64,000 bases of DNA from Bombus terrestris (GCF_910591885.1 NC_063275.1:19890501-19954500); one strand, 5' to 3'. Numbered from the stretch's first letter, positions 24,097 to 36,290 are shown. A program made the numbers and translations. The notes: generated from the letters alone by a model not told the origin.

Positions 24097-27000
24097 ATCT
24101 TCGATTAACTACTACCTATTTTTTTATACGAACTAATATTAAATATTGTTTTCGTCGTTATCTATTAACTATATATGTAGTTGCTTGAGATAAAATCAGA
24201 GTCCGAAATTAATTAAATTAATTAAAAAGTCTCGCTTGCGATGTATTTTATTTATTTGCAATTATTCGAGAGCCCAAATGCTTGTAATGGGCAACAGTAT
24301 ACCCTTTCACTTTCGTCGGCGCTTCTGTTGTTTTTCTTTGTTCCCTTTTCCTTGCATTCATTTCTTTTTTCATTCGATGGATGAATGATCGGAGATTTAC
24401 GACATCAGAAACGCAGACGACCGATTAAAGGTTTGCTTTAAAACAATTATCTCTGGAAGCAAGGTATGTGCGATATCCTGCGGTGAAATTTCAATTTTAA
24501 TTTATGGACCGAAGGGTGAATTACTCTTTATTACGTGACGATGGTGTATGCTAATTTGAGTCGCATCGGTAATATGTAATGGCGATCGTAAATTTTAGGT
24601 TGTTCTTTGATAAATCAGGTACGATTGTGTTATGAATATATTGAAAGTTTCTCTTGAATGTATATGTATATGTATCTATTTCCTTACAAATTGAAAGAAT
24701 ATACCATTAATTTTATATTCTTGCAGTCACGTTTTTGTGCCAGGATTTAAATCAGACACGAGATACAAATGTATAACCGTTTCATCATTGATGAAATCTC
24801 TAGATATGAAAACAATTTTGTTCGTTCTTTTTAACAATAGATATTTCATATGCCTTTACATACATACACACTGTACTTTTGTTATTATGAAATTATATCA
24901 TCGTTATATCTTGAATATGGAAAACTCGAACAATCGTAATTACTACAGATGAATTCAACGAAATTTAATAATTTTCATCTTTGTACATGAATATCATAGA
25001 AAAAACAGTAGAATAAATACATTTTTATTATTTTCGTCTAAAATAAAATATTTTAATAAAATAATTAGAAATGAAAGAAGCTATTAGACGTAGCCAAAGA
25101 TATGTTGTACAAATGTGTATTGTAAATAAACATACTTTAATACAGATGATATTTTAATGCTAATTAATGCCAATTAATATAGCAATGTATACGCGAACTA
25201 CGATTTTCGAGATATAAAAAGGGTGGAAACATATACGCTATAATGAAATCAAATTTTTTCCACAGAAAATCCATGTGTTCTTTCTCTGTAGTCTCCACAT
25301 TGAAAAAAGATATGCACAAAAATACATTTCAAAAAAAGGGAACAAAATTTCACTTCTGCGTAAAAAAAAAAGAAAATCCAATAACTAATATCAGCGTGAG
25401 TTACACGCTCATCACAAGTGAACATGTTTCTTTTTACAAACGCGTTTGTTTTCTTTTTCCCTTTAACCGCGTACACGATTGATTATTATTGAAACAACTG
25501 GGTGAGAATAATAAAGAAAGAAAGAAAGAAAAAGGCAAGAAAAAGAAATAGCTGACGAAAGAATGATCTAAGCGTGCGTTGTCTTTCACGCGTGCATTGC
25601 TATTCGCGATTTATATGGACGCATTCTTCGTATTTTCATGGCATACATTGCACACGCTTATTATTGAATGTTCTCCACCCTCTATTATTCTGCGATACAT
25701 ATCGATTTATTGTCGGCTGTTTTTGCCGAGGAAACGTGGCAAGATAGCCTTGAATGTCAGTCGAGAATGTGAGAGAGCAATTCGGTGCACGAGATTCGGT
25801 CGTATCGTTGATGGATCTGCCACGCTAATTGAATAATTCTGCATATTGGCCACCCGTTATCGGCCCGACACGAATTCGCTTTAGCAGTTTCGTCGAAGCA
25901 TCCGCGATCGTGGCTGGAGCGTAGTTGCGCAACGGTTCTCCGATTTTCTCCTCGTTTCGTTCCCGTTTTATCTCGCCGTTGCATTGTTTCACTCGCAATC
26001 GCGTATCTCCAGCTGACATAATACCGACGCGTAGGACGTTCAAATGTAATGACGTAAACGGATCCAATGTTTTGAGATGAAACGATATAAAAATTTATAA
26101 GGAGAATGCGCTGAATTGACCGACCGTTGAACCAAGGGTTGCTCTATATACATATTTAGAGTTTTCATCGATAAAGAGACGGAGAAGTCACGAAACCTGT
26201 TGCATAGATAAATCTAAGTTATCGTTTTTAAAAAGTAAAACTGCGCGGAGAATGTATATTCACCGTATAAAATTATACGATGGGTTGGAATTCAAAGGGA
26301 CAGAATCATAAAACGTAATACGAGAGTCAGCAAAGAAATTATTTAAATGAAAATATCTTGATATTTTATAGATGACAAATATGCATGTATAAGGAAAAGA
26401 ACGAAATATATAAAAAGAAGATTATCCTTAATTAGCTAAAACGTTTATTATTATCGGTATCGGTAGTTTTGTTAGTAAAAATATATGCTGAAGAAGATAT
26501 TGAAATGTGAGTTATGGTAAGACCAACAAGTTAGCAAACACTTGCAAGAATTTATACCAATAAAAATGTCAAAGTTTATGCGTTATAATAGCATTCTCGA
26601 GTTTCAACGATCGAAATTATTTTATGAAGACAGTATGTGATGATATGACGCGAAGAAAATGGCCCGAAAGATACCAAGGTCTCAATTGAGAAATCCTGTG
26701 GTGATCCATCATATTCGCTGGACGTTAGCCTGACAGATTTACAACTCTCTCCAGGTTCCTGAAGCTATATGGGCACGAGATGAGAGTATAAGAGACTGCG
26801 CGATGATGTCAAGCGTTTTATCGTGGTATTTTGTAAGTAAATTTAAGTGAATTTCGTAAAAGTCGAAGCAAAAAATTAATTGAAAAATAAAAAGATTCGT
26901 GAATTACCTTGCACTTAAAACAATTATCGAGTCATCAAATTTCAGATTATTGCATATCTGTTTATATTACTCGATCTTTTATTATTTAACTTTGTTGTCT

Positions 27001-30000
27001 CGAACGTTTCAGTTGAATCAAATTAATTAACAGAAGAATAGAACATATAGAATAGGAATTAGAAATTATGTATATCGACATTATATTTCTTCGTTACATT
27101 TCCTTCTAAAATTAGTAAATTTGTTAAAGAGAAAAAGAAATATGATTATATTAAAATGTAGATCATAATAAGAACACATTGCCCTCGTATAATTTTATAA
27201 CAACCAATTATAGTATACCGAAAAATAGAATAGTTTAACAATTAACTATTATTATGCATTAGATGCAAACATACATCCAACTATCCCTTAAATTAGCCTC
27301 AACGCATCACGCTGTTGCTTCTGATAATACGAAGATTTTAGTTTCTTAATAAAGACAAAGAATCGTCTTCGGATACAATAATCAAATTCAAATTCATCAG
27401 TCACAAGAAAAATGCGCGTAAAACATGATTAAACATTATTTATACTACGATGGTTGTTACACAACCGATTCTACGATATTAAGGACGACCGATCGGTTTG
27501 CGAAATCATAGCGTATAAATACAAAGGGCACGAAGAGACACGTGAATGTCCTTCAATGTAAAACATCCTGGTCAATGGCCCAGTTTATACACGTGCAAAC
27601 GCATGTGTGTTCTCCATCTTGAGCGCTTTCTTGCTCGAACATCGACTGAACCGTTTGTTGCAAACGGCCGATCAATTTATAACCAATCCTCCTTTTCCCT
27701 TTCTTTCGCATAATTACGCACGCAAAGTTACTAATTGACTGAAATTTTTCTATACTTCTTATATATTTCTTTGAGAAAAAAAATTGAAAAACCGACGAGA
27801 TTGCCTTTCATATGAAAAATTAATGTTAATGAACGTGGCATAGCATTTCCAATGCTTTCGTATCATTATTAATTATGCATTAATTTTATTTATGCTATTG
27901 AACGCGTATAGAAAAATTATTATTATTGACATCGAGAAACAATGCTCTCTTATTTATATTAAATTAAAGATACATAAATTTGATGAAATATGGTATATTA
28001 ATTATAATAAATTTTGCTGCAAATTAGACTTTAAAGAATCGAGGTTAACAAATTCATTTATCATTGTGGCTGAGTAGCATCTTTGAGTGTTAATTTAAAT
28101 CTTTACAAGCAAACTGAGCTGTCGACGATGCGAAGAAAGGTCTGTTCTATCAAGTTTCTATTTTTATTCAAGAAAGTTTCAGGTATTTGATTCGTATTAT
28201 AAAAGCGACATTGAGACAAGGATTTCAGATCTTTTTTAGATTTTTTTCGAGTCTTTAAAGTATCAAAAAGTACGTTTGCTTAGGAAGAGTTAATACGGAA
28301 ATACGATAAAGTGTGCTATAACAAATTTTGTCGATTATACACGAAACCAGGTGCAAGAAAATATACCAGAACCTTGGTAAAAAGGAAAAAAGCTGCGAAA
28401 CGAATCTGTTGCACATAAGAAATTTATTGCATTGACGACTAGAACGAATCGAAACTTATAGTTCCAACGTGCACTCACATACCCGTGAAACACGGAAAGT
28501 CTACTTTCTAAAATAAAATTTCAAATGCATAATTGTTCTATTTCCATATTAAAGATTAAAAATCGTGATACGATCCCCGGTTGTTACATAGTTACTTTAG
28601 GAAGTATTTTAAATACCGTCGACAGGCTACTAACCTGTTTGACGGGATATCAACGTTAAATAATCGACGACGAGTAATTAACATAATTTTTAATATAGGC
28701 TTTATGAAATAACGACAGAAGCGTGGGTTGAAAAAATGGCAGAATTTTTGCTATTTATTATCATTGGAATGTCGGCGTTATTTTGTAACTGTTATATAAC
28801 TCGTTACGTTTGTACCATTGTAGCAACAAGATAGCTTTACACTCCAAGTTTGTTATTTATTTAATTACTTCTAAATAATAATTTCCGTTTTATGATAGTT
28901 ATTAAAATTCCCAGTAATATTTTTATCTATTGTACAATTGAGTAAGCTGCAATATATGTACATATTATACGATATCATATATCAGTATCATTTTCCCGTT
29001 TCTTCTGAAGAAGTGTTTTTTGACAAATTGCAAAGTAACATTCTCAAATTAAAATCTCCTTATATTAAGAAATTTTTTACCTATTAAAATAAAGAACTTA
29101 CAATTTTAATGGATAGAAAAGAAAAAAGATAGCCTTTTTGACGTTGAAAGAAGGTCATTGCTCGTACAGTGTTTTTGGTGAAGAGTTCTAAAAATATTTG
29201 CAACAAATTTATTCTTGATATTATTATATTAACCCAATTGTGACAAGGAAGAATTCCAAATGTAGATCAACTACTCTTTCCTATGCGGTATAGCAGGAAG
29301 TCCACTTACTGTCCAAATTACTGAGAACTATACTATCACAGTATACGTAGTGATAGCAGCAATATTGTTAAAATTTTCCTGTCAAAGTTATCGGCATGTT
29401 TTACTACAACATACAACAATTAAGCTGTTGTGTAATACTTTAGATTAGATATATAAGTAAATATAGCTTGCATAATTCTTAAATATCGATTTTCGACAAA
29501 GTTTTATGCCAGTTCTTCTGACCATCAGTCTCGTCTCTGTATTACTATGCTCAACGATCCATCGCCCTTTTCATTGATTCGATAACCACTTTTCGAACAA
29601 TATTTTTGCATAAATACAAACTTTGTCGAATCTCTGAAACAAAAATATTCTAATGTACTTTCTTTCTTTCGATAAAAATCCTTATCGCTTACTATTTCTT
29701 CGTCAATAATTTGTAGAACAGAATTAGGTTTGAAAGATCATTATCTTCGAATTAATTTCACCTAAAGTTTGTTAAATTTAATGTTACACGAAATTGCTTC
29801 CAATTTCCAATTTTTCTAATAAAAATTATCTTCTACTAGTCCAGCGCGATATACAAGTGTCCCTGAAATTATCAGACTGCGCTGTTTTACAAAAATCATG
29901 TTGTCTTACGTACTAGCGACTACAAACATTAGGTAGAGTTAGAAAAATTGTTTCAGATTGCTTGATAACGTCGTATAATGTAAAACACCGACTGAAGTAA

Positions 30001-30399
30001 AAGTTGGAGTATCCCGATAAATGAAAAGTCAACTGTCCGTTTAAAAGTCAACCTGATCGATTCTGTTTCCTGACAGCTTCGCAATTTGTCTGGCAAAATC
30101 GTTGTTTTATCTAGAGAAGAAGAACGAAAGGAATAAAATCGAAGTTTTTCAATTTTTACGCAATCAAATTGTATTGCGAGTAGGTGTCCCAATACTTACA
30201 CGAGGCAGTGTAGATGGATCGCCTGTACCATTAAACACAATCAACACTGTCCCACTTCTCAACAGTTCAAACGCGGCGAACAATGGTAAAAAGCAAAGAA
30301 AAAGGGGAAGCGGAATAGAAAAGAAATAATTTATCGCTCACACGAAAGCAACCTGATATAATCCATCACGACTAGTTCGATGAAGTTTGCGCAACATGC
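24097..30399. other. AT-rich non-coding stretch
   Basis: No gene is supportable. Features noticed: a GAAA run at 25513-25534; a CpG-richer pocket at 25560-26060 with opposed short frames; an imperfect hairpin at 28616-28645 with arms CCGTCGACAGG and CCTGTTTGACGG; a CTATCAC/GTGATAG inverted repeat at 29333-29356. Two same-orientation GTGTCCC blocks (29859 and 30184) recall mariner termini, but they are direct rather than inverted and define no element. Confidence 0.45.
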
Positions 30400-30834
30400 A
30401 ACAATGTTAGCGCAGCATGGCGATTCGGCCGCGGGCAGGACGCTTAATCATATTCACGATAATTAATATTCATCCTTGCGCGTTAATATTCAACCTTGCA
30501 CAATCAGGAATGTCCGATCGGCGAGCGATTTTCAGACAGAGCCGGTGTCCCGTTAAGAAATTGCATTTGTATGCTATCGAACGAGCCGATCTCCCCTTGG
30601 AGAACTTGGTCGTAGCTGGATCGTATTATTTCTATCTTTCTTTACCTTTTTTCTTCTTCGTCTTCTTTCTCCTATTGGCTCTTCTCGTAACAGTAAATTT
30701 GTTTCGCGACCCCTTTCGTATCCCGAACTCAATAGCAGACGATATCTAATTGCAAAGGGAATCGGGAGAAGCAAAAGCTTCTTCGTGGCTTGGCGACGTG
30801 CGAGAATTCTTATCGCGATTGTCATTAGCCTGAT
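30400..30834. other. CpG-rich pocket, frames on both strands
   Basis: Plus-strand frame 30417-30749 (110 codons) ends in a hydrophobic FFFFVFFLLLALLV segment produced by a T-rich stretch. It is overlapped by a minus-strand frame at 30574-30825. There is no domain, no signal of conservation between frames, and no splice context I would trust, so no gene is called. Confidence 0.4.
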
Positions 30835-30990
30835 TCGAGACCTCCCGCCGGCGAGCAGCTTTCTACGGGTACGCGTTATTTATTGGCGGATTAATAAGCG
30901 GCTGGCTAACCAGTGATTAGAGGCCACCGCACCGCGATTTACATTATCGTAAAACGTGCCGTTTGTGATTATACCGCAACACCGTGGAAA
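30835..30990. promoter_or_regulatory. Candidate regulatory element with homeodomain-type sites
   Basis: The segment is GC/CpG-richer than its flanks and noncoding. It contains GGCGGATTAATAAGC (GGATTA is the Otx/Bicoid-class site, reverse TAATCC), GTGATTAGAGG, and GTTTGTGATTATACCGC within about 100 bp. Site clustering plus composition suggests an enhancer-like element. This is inference; no conservation data are available here. Confidence 0.25.
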
Positions 30991-32739
30991 AAGTAACTTT
31001 GTTCCACAGGCGTCTTTTTGTTTCAAACCATCGACTGCTGGTGAAAATTAGTGAATCGAAGCTTGATTGTAGTATGTGGAATATTTAAGGGAACTGATCG
31101 ATAGTACCTAATTCTGATACGACAAAATTAGTCTTTCTTTTATCTGCAAGTCTTTTATTTTAAAAGTCTAAACAATTATCGATTCTAATACGGATTAAAT
31201 TCATCTTTTTTATTTTTGAATTCTGTTCCTTTGCTTTCTTTTCTTTTCTTACTGTTTTGAATTCTATAATTTTATTAAGTGGTCAAAAGCTTACCGTTAG
31301 CGTTCCTGGTGTAGACTATGTTAGTTTCTGTTTTACTTTTAAACTGCCTTTTATTAAATCGTAAAAAATTTACTGACAAACTTGCTGATGTCGATTATAC
31401 GAGACCTACTTTTTAATTTCGAGCCTCTATCTATCTTCGTGCTGTGAGCTGCCGATTTTGTACAACAAAGAACACGCTAGTGTGGGCTAAATAAATTTAA
31501 GCATCGTTGGTATCGAGCGCGTATCTGCGTTCATAACCCAAATTGAATAGTTCTGCGAAAACACATGCATATTCATTCGTAGTCCACAGAGAATAATTTT
31601 CTAGGACGCATATATATATATGCACAGCGCTGAAGGGACTAAATTTGCTTTTATTTATTACCTTGTTAAGGCTGTTATATCAAATTTAGTTTCATCTCTC
31701 CGTTCAATCTTGTTTAAATAAAATTCACTATAACATCTAAATATTATATTTATTACCTCATGCATATTAACTTATATCAATTTATGGTTGCATTTGTTTC
31801 TAAGAAAACTTTCCTTATTTATGATCCACGCTAAAGACTGTTCCTAAAAATGTGTAATAAAATTATGAATTAGCCGAAGCCTTTTGGTAACCGCTGGTTT
31901 AGTTGGAATAGGAAAGTACCTTATTAAATACAATAACGGAAGGCTTTTATTAATTTTAATTAATTATTATTAGTAAGCGACAATAGATAAGTATCACAAT
32001 ACGAAAATTAGGTCATACTTCCGTAATTGCTCGTAATTCCTATAACAACAGATTGGTTTTTGTCTTGAAATGATAAATGATTTTGCCAGATTTATGTATA
32101 ATTCGGCCATTTCATACGATTAATATAAATTTACTGCGTTTACGATATAACGTTAAGAAATAAGTGTGAGAAAGAGAAATTGAGGTATAATTGTATCATA
32201 AATTTATCCGACACATTGTTCAAGTTATAGTAAAAGTATAAGGATATCAATAAAATGTATAAGTTAGTGGTAGAATAATGACCAAAATTAATATCTGTCA
32301 CACAATCTTACAAAGTTAATATATTAAAAATTTAAATCATTTGCAAAAAGAAAGTATCGTGTTGAAATTAAATTAACATATTCGAATTAAATATGCGATT
32401 TGTCAAATCAATACACCCGTTAGATTTGAATTGGTCACGGCAGCTTTTCTGCCAGTTGAGAGGGACCTTATTTACAGCTGATTTATAGCCCAAGAATTAA
32501 AAAGATCTAAAGATAAAGAAATATAATAAAACAAACGTATAAGGTTTGCCATCTCCTATGTATGTATTATTTTCTAAAAAAACAATTTGATCGCATTATA
32601 ATACTTTACTATACGTAGCTATAATAAGAATGAAGAATAAAATCACTGAAGAATCTTCTATCTATAATTTTATAATAAAATTACACTCTATTTTAGGAAA
32701 TAAATAAGACTTCCTTTATTTTTAAAGAACAATGTACGT
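30991..32739. other. AT-rich non-coding stretch
   Basis: Nothing recognisable beyond a short TA run at 31609-31622. Confidence 0.45.
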
Positions 32740-32865
32740 TACAATAAAAATGTTTCCTTATTATTCAAATTACTGATGTAATTCTCGATTTTATTTACGA
32801 ATGTAATTGCCTTTTTTATTTAATCCAATGACTACTAAAAAAAAAAGTATAATTTCATTATATTT
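32740..32865 (+). repeat. Old dispersed repeat, copy 1
   Basis: Aligns loosely with 35223-35350 in the same orientation. Common blocks in order are CAATAAAAAT, AATTC-C-ATT-TA-TTAC-AATGTAA, a T-rich bridge, and TTAATCCA-T/CTAACTACTA-like sequence, then a T-rich tail ending ATTATAT/ATTACAT. About 70% identical by eye over 110 bp. The nature of the repeat is unknown. Confidence 0.4.
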
Positions 32866-35222
32866 TTTTTATAAATGATTCTTAGTTAGACAATATTCAA
32901 CGTTGTAAAAATATAAAATTATACCATGAAATATCCAGCACAGTTTTTAAACTTGCCCTGCTAAATAACAAAGAAACAGCTACACTTTCAGCATCAGTAC
33001 TAACATACTTGTCCATCGCAACAATGCTGCCAATATCTCTCCATCATTTTGTTCCTACGATCTGAAATGTTCTATGAGATATTACCTATAAAGAAAATAC
33101 AATTTAATTATTTTTCCAAATATTTCTATCAAAATGGAAGAGTAATTTCTACGAGAATTCATATTTGAACGATTTACCATCTGAATTTTACCAACTGAAT
33201 TACCATCTGAATTTTATTACGTTTTCATGTACCAGAACCAAAGAGGCAAACTAAATACATATGCATTCGCACGAAATACAATATAAAACGTGTTAGTAGA
33301 CGTACATTCGATCTTAAATGTAGGCAAATTTATTCGTATTATTTTATACATATACAAGGGATACAGAGAACCATAATAATTGTAGATATTTCATAACATC
33401 CAGACGATTTTCCATAAAAAGTTTCATCGTGTATACCAGAGACTCGGAATACGATTACCTTATCGACCTACAAGGGAAAAACCTTTCAATCGAAGGAATT
33501 GATCGCAAAGAATCGATCGAGTGTATCGTCCTTGCTCGACAGGATAGAGAAGACCTTTGCCATGATGACGCTCCCACTCACGATAGAAAAATCTTTTCTC
33601 ACCGATGGGCGTTTTATGTCGCAACCGACTGAATGATAACTGTGTGTCGTTTAATATTTAAAATAGATAACGGCACGTAGAATGGTTATTGCAATAAACA
33701 ACGGTTAATCCCTTGTAATTCTAAGCAGTGACTGGTTTGACATTATGTTATTACACATTCCTTTCTGTTCGAAGCTCGGTTGAATGCTAAATCAAAGTTA
33801 TTTACGTGTAATCAAGATATCCTGCAAAGGCAAGGATTCTAAGCAGTGTAGCATAGAAAATTGTATATTAGTAACATAGTATCGGAGAGTTTAATTTTTC
33901 TCCTAACTATGAGCTGTATTTGTTCGATGAGAGCTGGTAGAAATGAAACTGAGAAATTCAATTTAGAGATTTTTTACTGTTCACGATTTATTCATTCGTA
34001 AGTAAACAAGAAAGAAGAAGTATTATAAATGGTACGACTCTAATATTTCCAAATCCAAGACTATGTTAAGATTGTCAGAAAGATAACAAAAAAGAACATT
34101 GACATATGTGACTAATATTCAAGTAATTAATAGAATAATTGTAACAATTTGCCCATTAAAAATTATAAGTAGTCTTTCAGACAATATTGTAGCATCATTT
34201 CTAGCAGTAAAACGTACTAGTAGAAACTTCTGCCCCTTCTTTGAAAATATAATAAAAAAATATTATTTCTTCTTTCAAGAAGTAATTAAGATTTTTCTTA
34301 ATTTTTTATCGTGTTTATTGTATCTCGTACTTATACAAAAATTGAAAATTTTACAGTAATTTTACAGTTACAAAAATCGCTGTACGTACATATAATAATG
34401 CAATCCATTTTCACAACAGTATGTCAATTACAAATCGCTCGAAAAAAGCAACCTCGATCCATAACATACTTTCACTAAATTCGAACGCGTCGGTACCGAT
34501 ACAACAATCACGTCAACGTCGACGAAACGAACGATCGAAATCACTTCGAAGCTCAGCGCTTCCTGGTTTCTAATTCGCTGGCGAACGATGGTAGTATAAC
34601 AAAATTCAAACGGCACGTACTATCAATCATTGAGATTGCCTGAAACCAGTTGGAGCAAGATCGATCGTTGTCAAGACAAACTCGAGCATCGTATCGTTAT
34701 CGCGCCGGGTTTTTTCTTCCTCGTCGATTCTCCTTTTTTCTTTTTTTTTTTGTTTCTTTCTCCTCTCTATCGCTTCCTGTTTACTCATTTTGAAGAGAGC
34801 AAGGTCGATTAACGACACGCCGAGAGGCAAGAGTGACTTTTTAGCGAGAGAATCGGTATACGAGTCGAAGAAGGACCCAGCCCTCCAGGACCAAGATAGA
34901 AATACCTTAGTCGATGGTGTCGTTCACCTTCCGAATGACCGTGCTCAAAGACCGGTCCAAAACGAGTGCTCGAACACAGGTCAACAGAAAGAATCAAGTT
35001 TTCTTGTTGTCGTTTAAAGCCTTTGCTTTCGCAGTGTTTTGGCCCAAGTGTCCTAGATTATTTTTTCGATATATGAGAAATTAGGGTGATTAAATCGAAA
35101 TTTATGGAATAGATGATTTATTTATTAGACCATTTCATAATTTTGTAATTAAGTCGTATTCTGTTCCGACATATACAAAAAAAATATAGGTATTCTTATG
35201 TCTATGAGAAATAACATATAGT
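32866..35222. other. Non-coding stretch before the hairpin locus
   Basis: AT-rich, with a CpG-richer pocket at 34430-35030 containing opposed short frames and a T-rich run at 34725-34770. None has a recognisable motif. Confidence 0.45.
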
Positions 35223-35350
35223 GTCAATAAAAATCTTGATTCGTTCTACTTAATAGTACAATTCCCTATTCTACTTACAAATGTAACATCCTATTCTAGT
35301 TAATCCACTAACTACTAGAAGGCTGTAATCACAGAATAATTTTATTACAT
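35223..35350 (+). repeat. Old dispersed repeat, copy 2
   Basis: Same-strand partner of 32740-32865, lying just outside the left end of the GTSF1-like inverted repeat. The similarity stops before the coding-derived sequence begins. See copy 1 for shared blocks. Confidence 0.4.
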
Positions 35351-35405
35351 CTTTTTAAACATAATTTTTGAAGTATAAATTAATACGAATTAATGTAAAT
35401 ATTTC

Positions 35406-35855
35406 TTACAAACAAATATGAGTATAAGCTAGATCTGTATAATGAAACTTCATCCTTATGTTCTTCTTTGATTTTGACATAGCAATCGCCCCTCTAATTA
35501 CATCTCTATTTTCTGTCCCAACTAGTGGACCATATGATTTATTATTTCCAGTCCAGTCTTCAGCCTTTGTATTAGTTTTCGTGCTAGATACTCTTTCTAC
35601 TGGAACTGTCTGAACGTCTTCATTTGATTCTAACGTGATTTCCTTACTTTTTACACCTTCACTTGTTGGGCATACTAACAAATGGTGCTCATACTCTTAC
35701 AGGTCTAATAAGCGTGTTCTATCGTCTTTACAAATAACCTTGTAATCTTTCGGGTAATTTTTGGCACATTTTGTTGTATGAATTAGAAATCTAGATTTTC
35801 TAATACGATGACATTTGTTGTATGGGCAAGTAATATAAACCTCCATGTTACTCAT
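35406..35855 (-). pseudogene. GTSF1-like CHHC zinc-finger gene copy, left arm (one nonsense codon)
   Basis: The minus-strand ATG at 35855 starts a frame of 150 codons to TAA at 35408-35406, close to usual GTSF1 length. The family comprises PIWI-pathway cofactors (GTSF1, Asterix in Drosophila) with two CHHC (U11-48K-type) fingers and an acidic-aromatic tail. Finger 1 is intact: C-PYNKC-H-RIRKSRFLI-H-TTK-C gives exactly C-x5-H-x9-H-x3-C, followed by AKNYPKDY. Finger 2 is recognisable, C-KDDRT-R, then H-LLV-C, with Arg in place of the first His. A TAA replaces codon 53 (35699-35697) inside finger 2. The tail has AEDW, as in GTSF1 tails, then a lysine-rich SKSKKN end. No introns lie between the fingers, so a retrocopy is possible. 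Family call confident; live function unlikely. Confidence 0.8.
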
Positions 35856-36256
35856 TTTTCCCTATTGATTCAAACTATTGATAGTTTGAATCAATTCAAA
35901 CTATTGATAGTTTGAATTAATCGGGAAAAATGAGTAACACGAAGGTTTATATTACTTGCTCATACAGCAAATGTCATCGTATTAAGAAAATCTAGATTTC
36001 AAATTCATATAACAAAATGTGCCAAAAATTACCCGAAAGATTACAAGGTTATTTGTAAATACGATAGAACACACTTATTAGACCCGCAAGAGTATGAGCA
36101 CCATTTGTTAGTATCTCCAACAAGTGGAGATGTAAAAAGTAAGGAAATCACGTTAGAATCAAATGAAGACGTTCAGACAGTTCCAGTAGAAAGAGTATCT
36201 AGTACGAAAACTAATACAAAGGCTGAAGACTGGACTGGAAATAATAAATCATATGA
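35531..36256. repeat. Long spacerless inverted repeat (candidate hairpin-RNA locus)
   Basis: The left arm 35531-35892 and right arm 35893-36256 are reverse complements. They meet at 35892/35893 with essentially no loop. From the ATG outward (about 327 bp) I count 15 substitutions and one 1-base indel, so about 95% identity. The proximal part carries all but one of the differences; the distal 125 bp differ at one base. Each arm carries a GTSF1-like copy starting near the centre, so the genes are head to head. A transcript crossing either way would fold into a stem of roughly 360 bp. No LTR or TIR bounds the structure. No promoter was identified. Confidence 0.9.
35867..35918. repeat. Two tandem 26-bp palindromes at the centre of the inverted repeat
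   Basis: 35867-35892 is a palindrome with arms GATTCAAACTAT and ATAGTTTGAATC around TG. 35893-35918 is nearly the same unit, with arms AATTCAAACTAT and ATAGTTTGAATT around TG. They are therefore both direct repeats of each other and self-complementary. They form the tip of the long hairpin. Confidence 0.95.
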
Positions 36257-36290
36257 TTTACTATATGAAGCAATTCCCTTTCCTTCTTAA
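35930..36290 (+). pseudogene. GTSF1-like CHHC zinc-finger gene copy, right arm (frameshifted, truncated)
   Basis: The plus-strand ATG at 35930 begins MSNTKVYITC and the first CHHC finger. An extra A in ATTAAGAAAATC (about 35981-35989) shifts the frame and brings TAG after 21 codons. The rest of the homology is read in the frame that is open over 36105-36290. Finger 2 here keeps a CAA codon where the left copy has TAA, but its last cysteine is changed to serine (TCT). Homology to the left copy ends near 36256, right after the AEDW-TGNNKSY tail block. The last 11 codons are unrelated and the SKSKKN end is absent. The two arms therefore carry different inactivating changes, so neither was simply copied from the other's final state. 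Confidence 0.75.

Noticed and set aside
25249..25482. Opposed 75-79 codon frames
   Set aside because: A-rich low-complexity DNA (poly-Lys/Phe), overlapping antiparallel; no support.
30102..30329. 75-codon frame with GTGTCCC blocks nearby, possible transposon
   Set aside because: The GTGTCCC blocks are in the same orientation and do not make terminal inverted repeats; no transposase motif.
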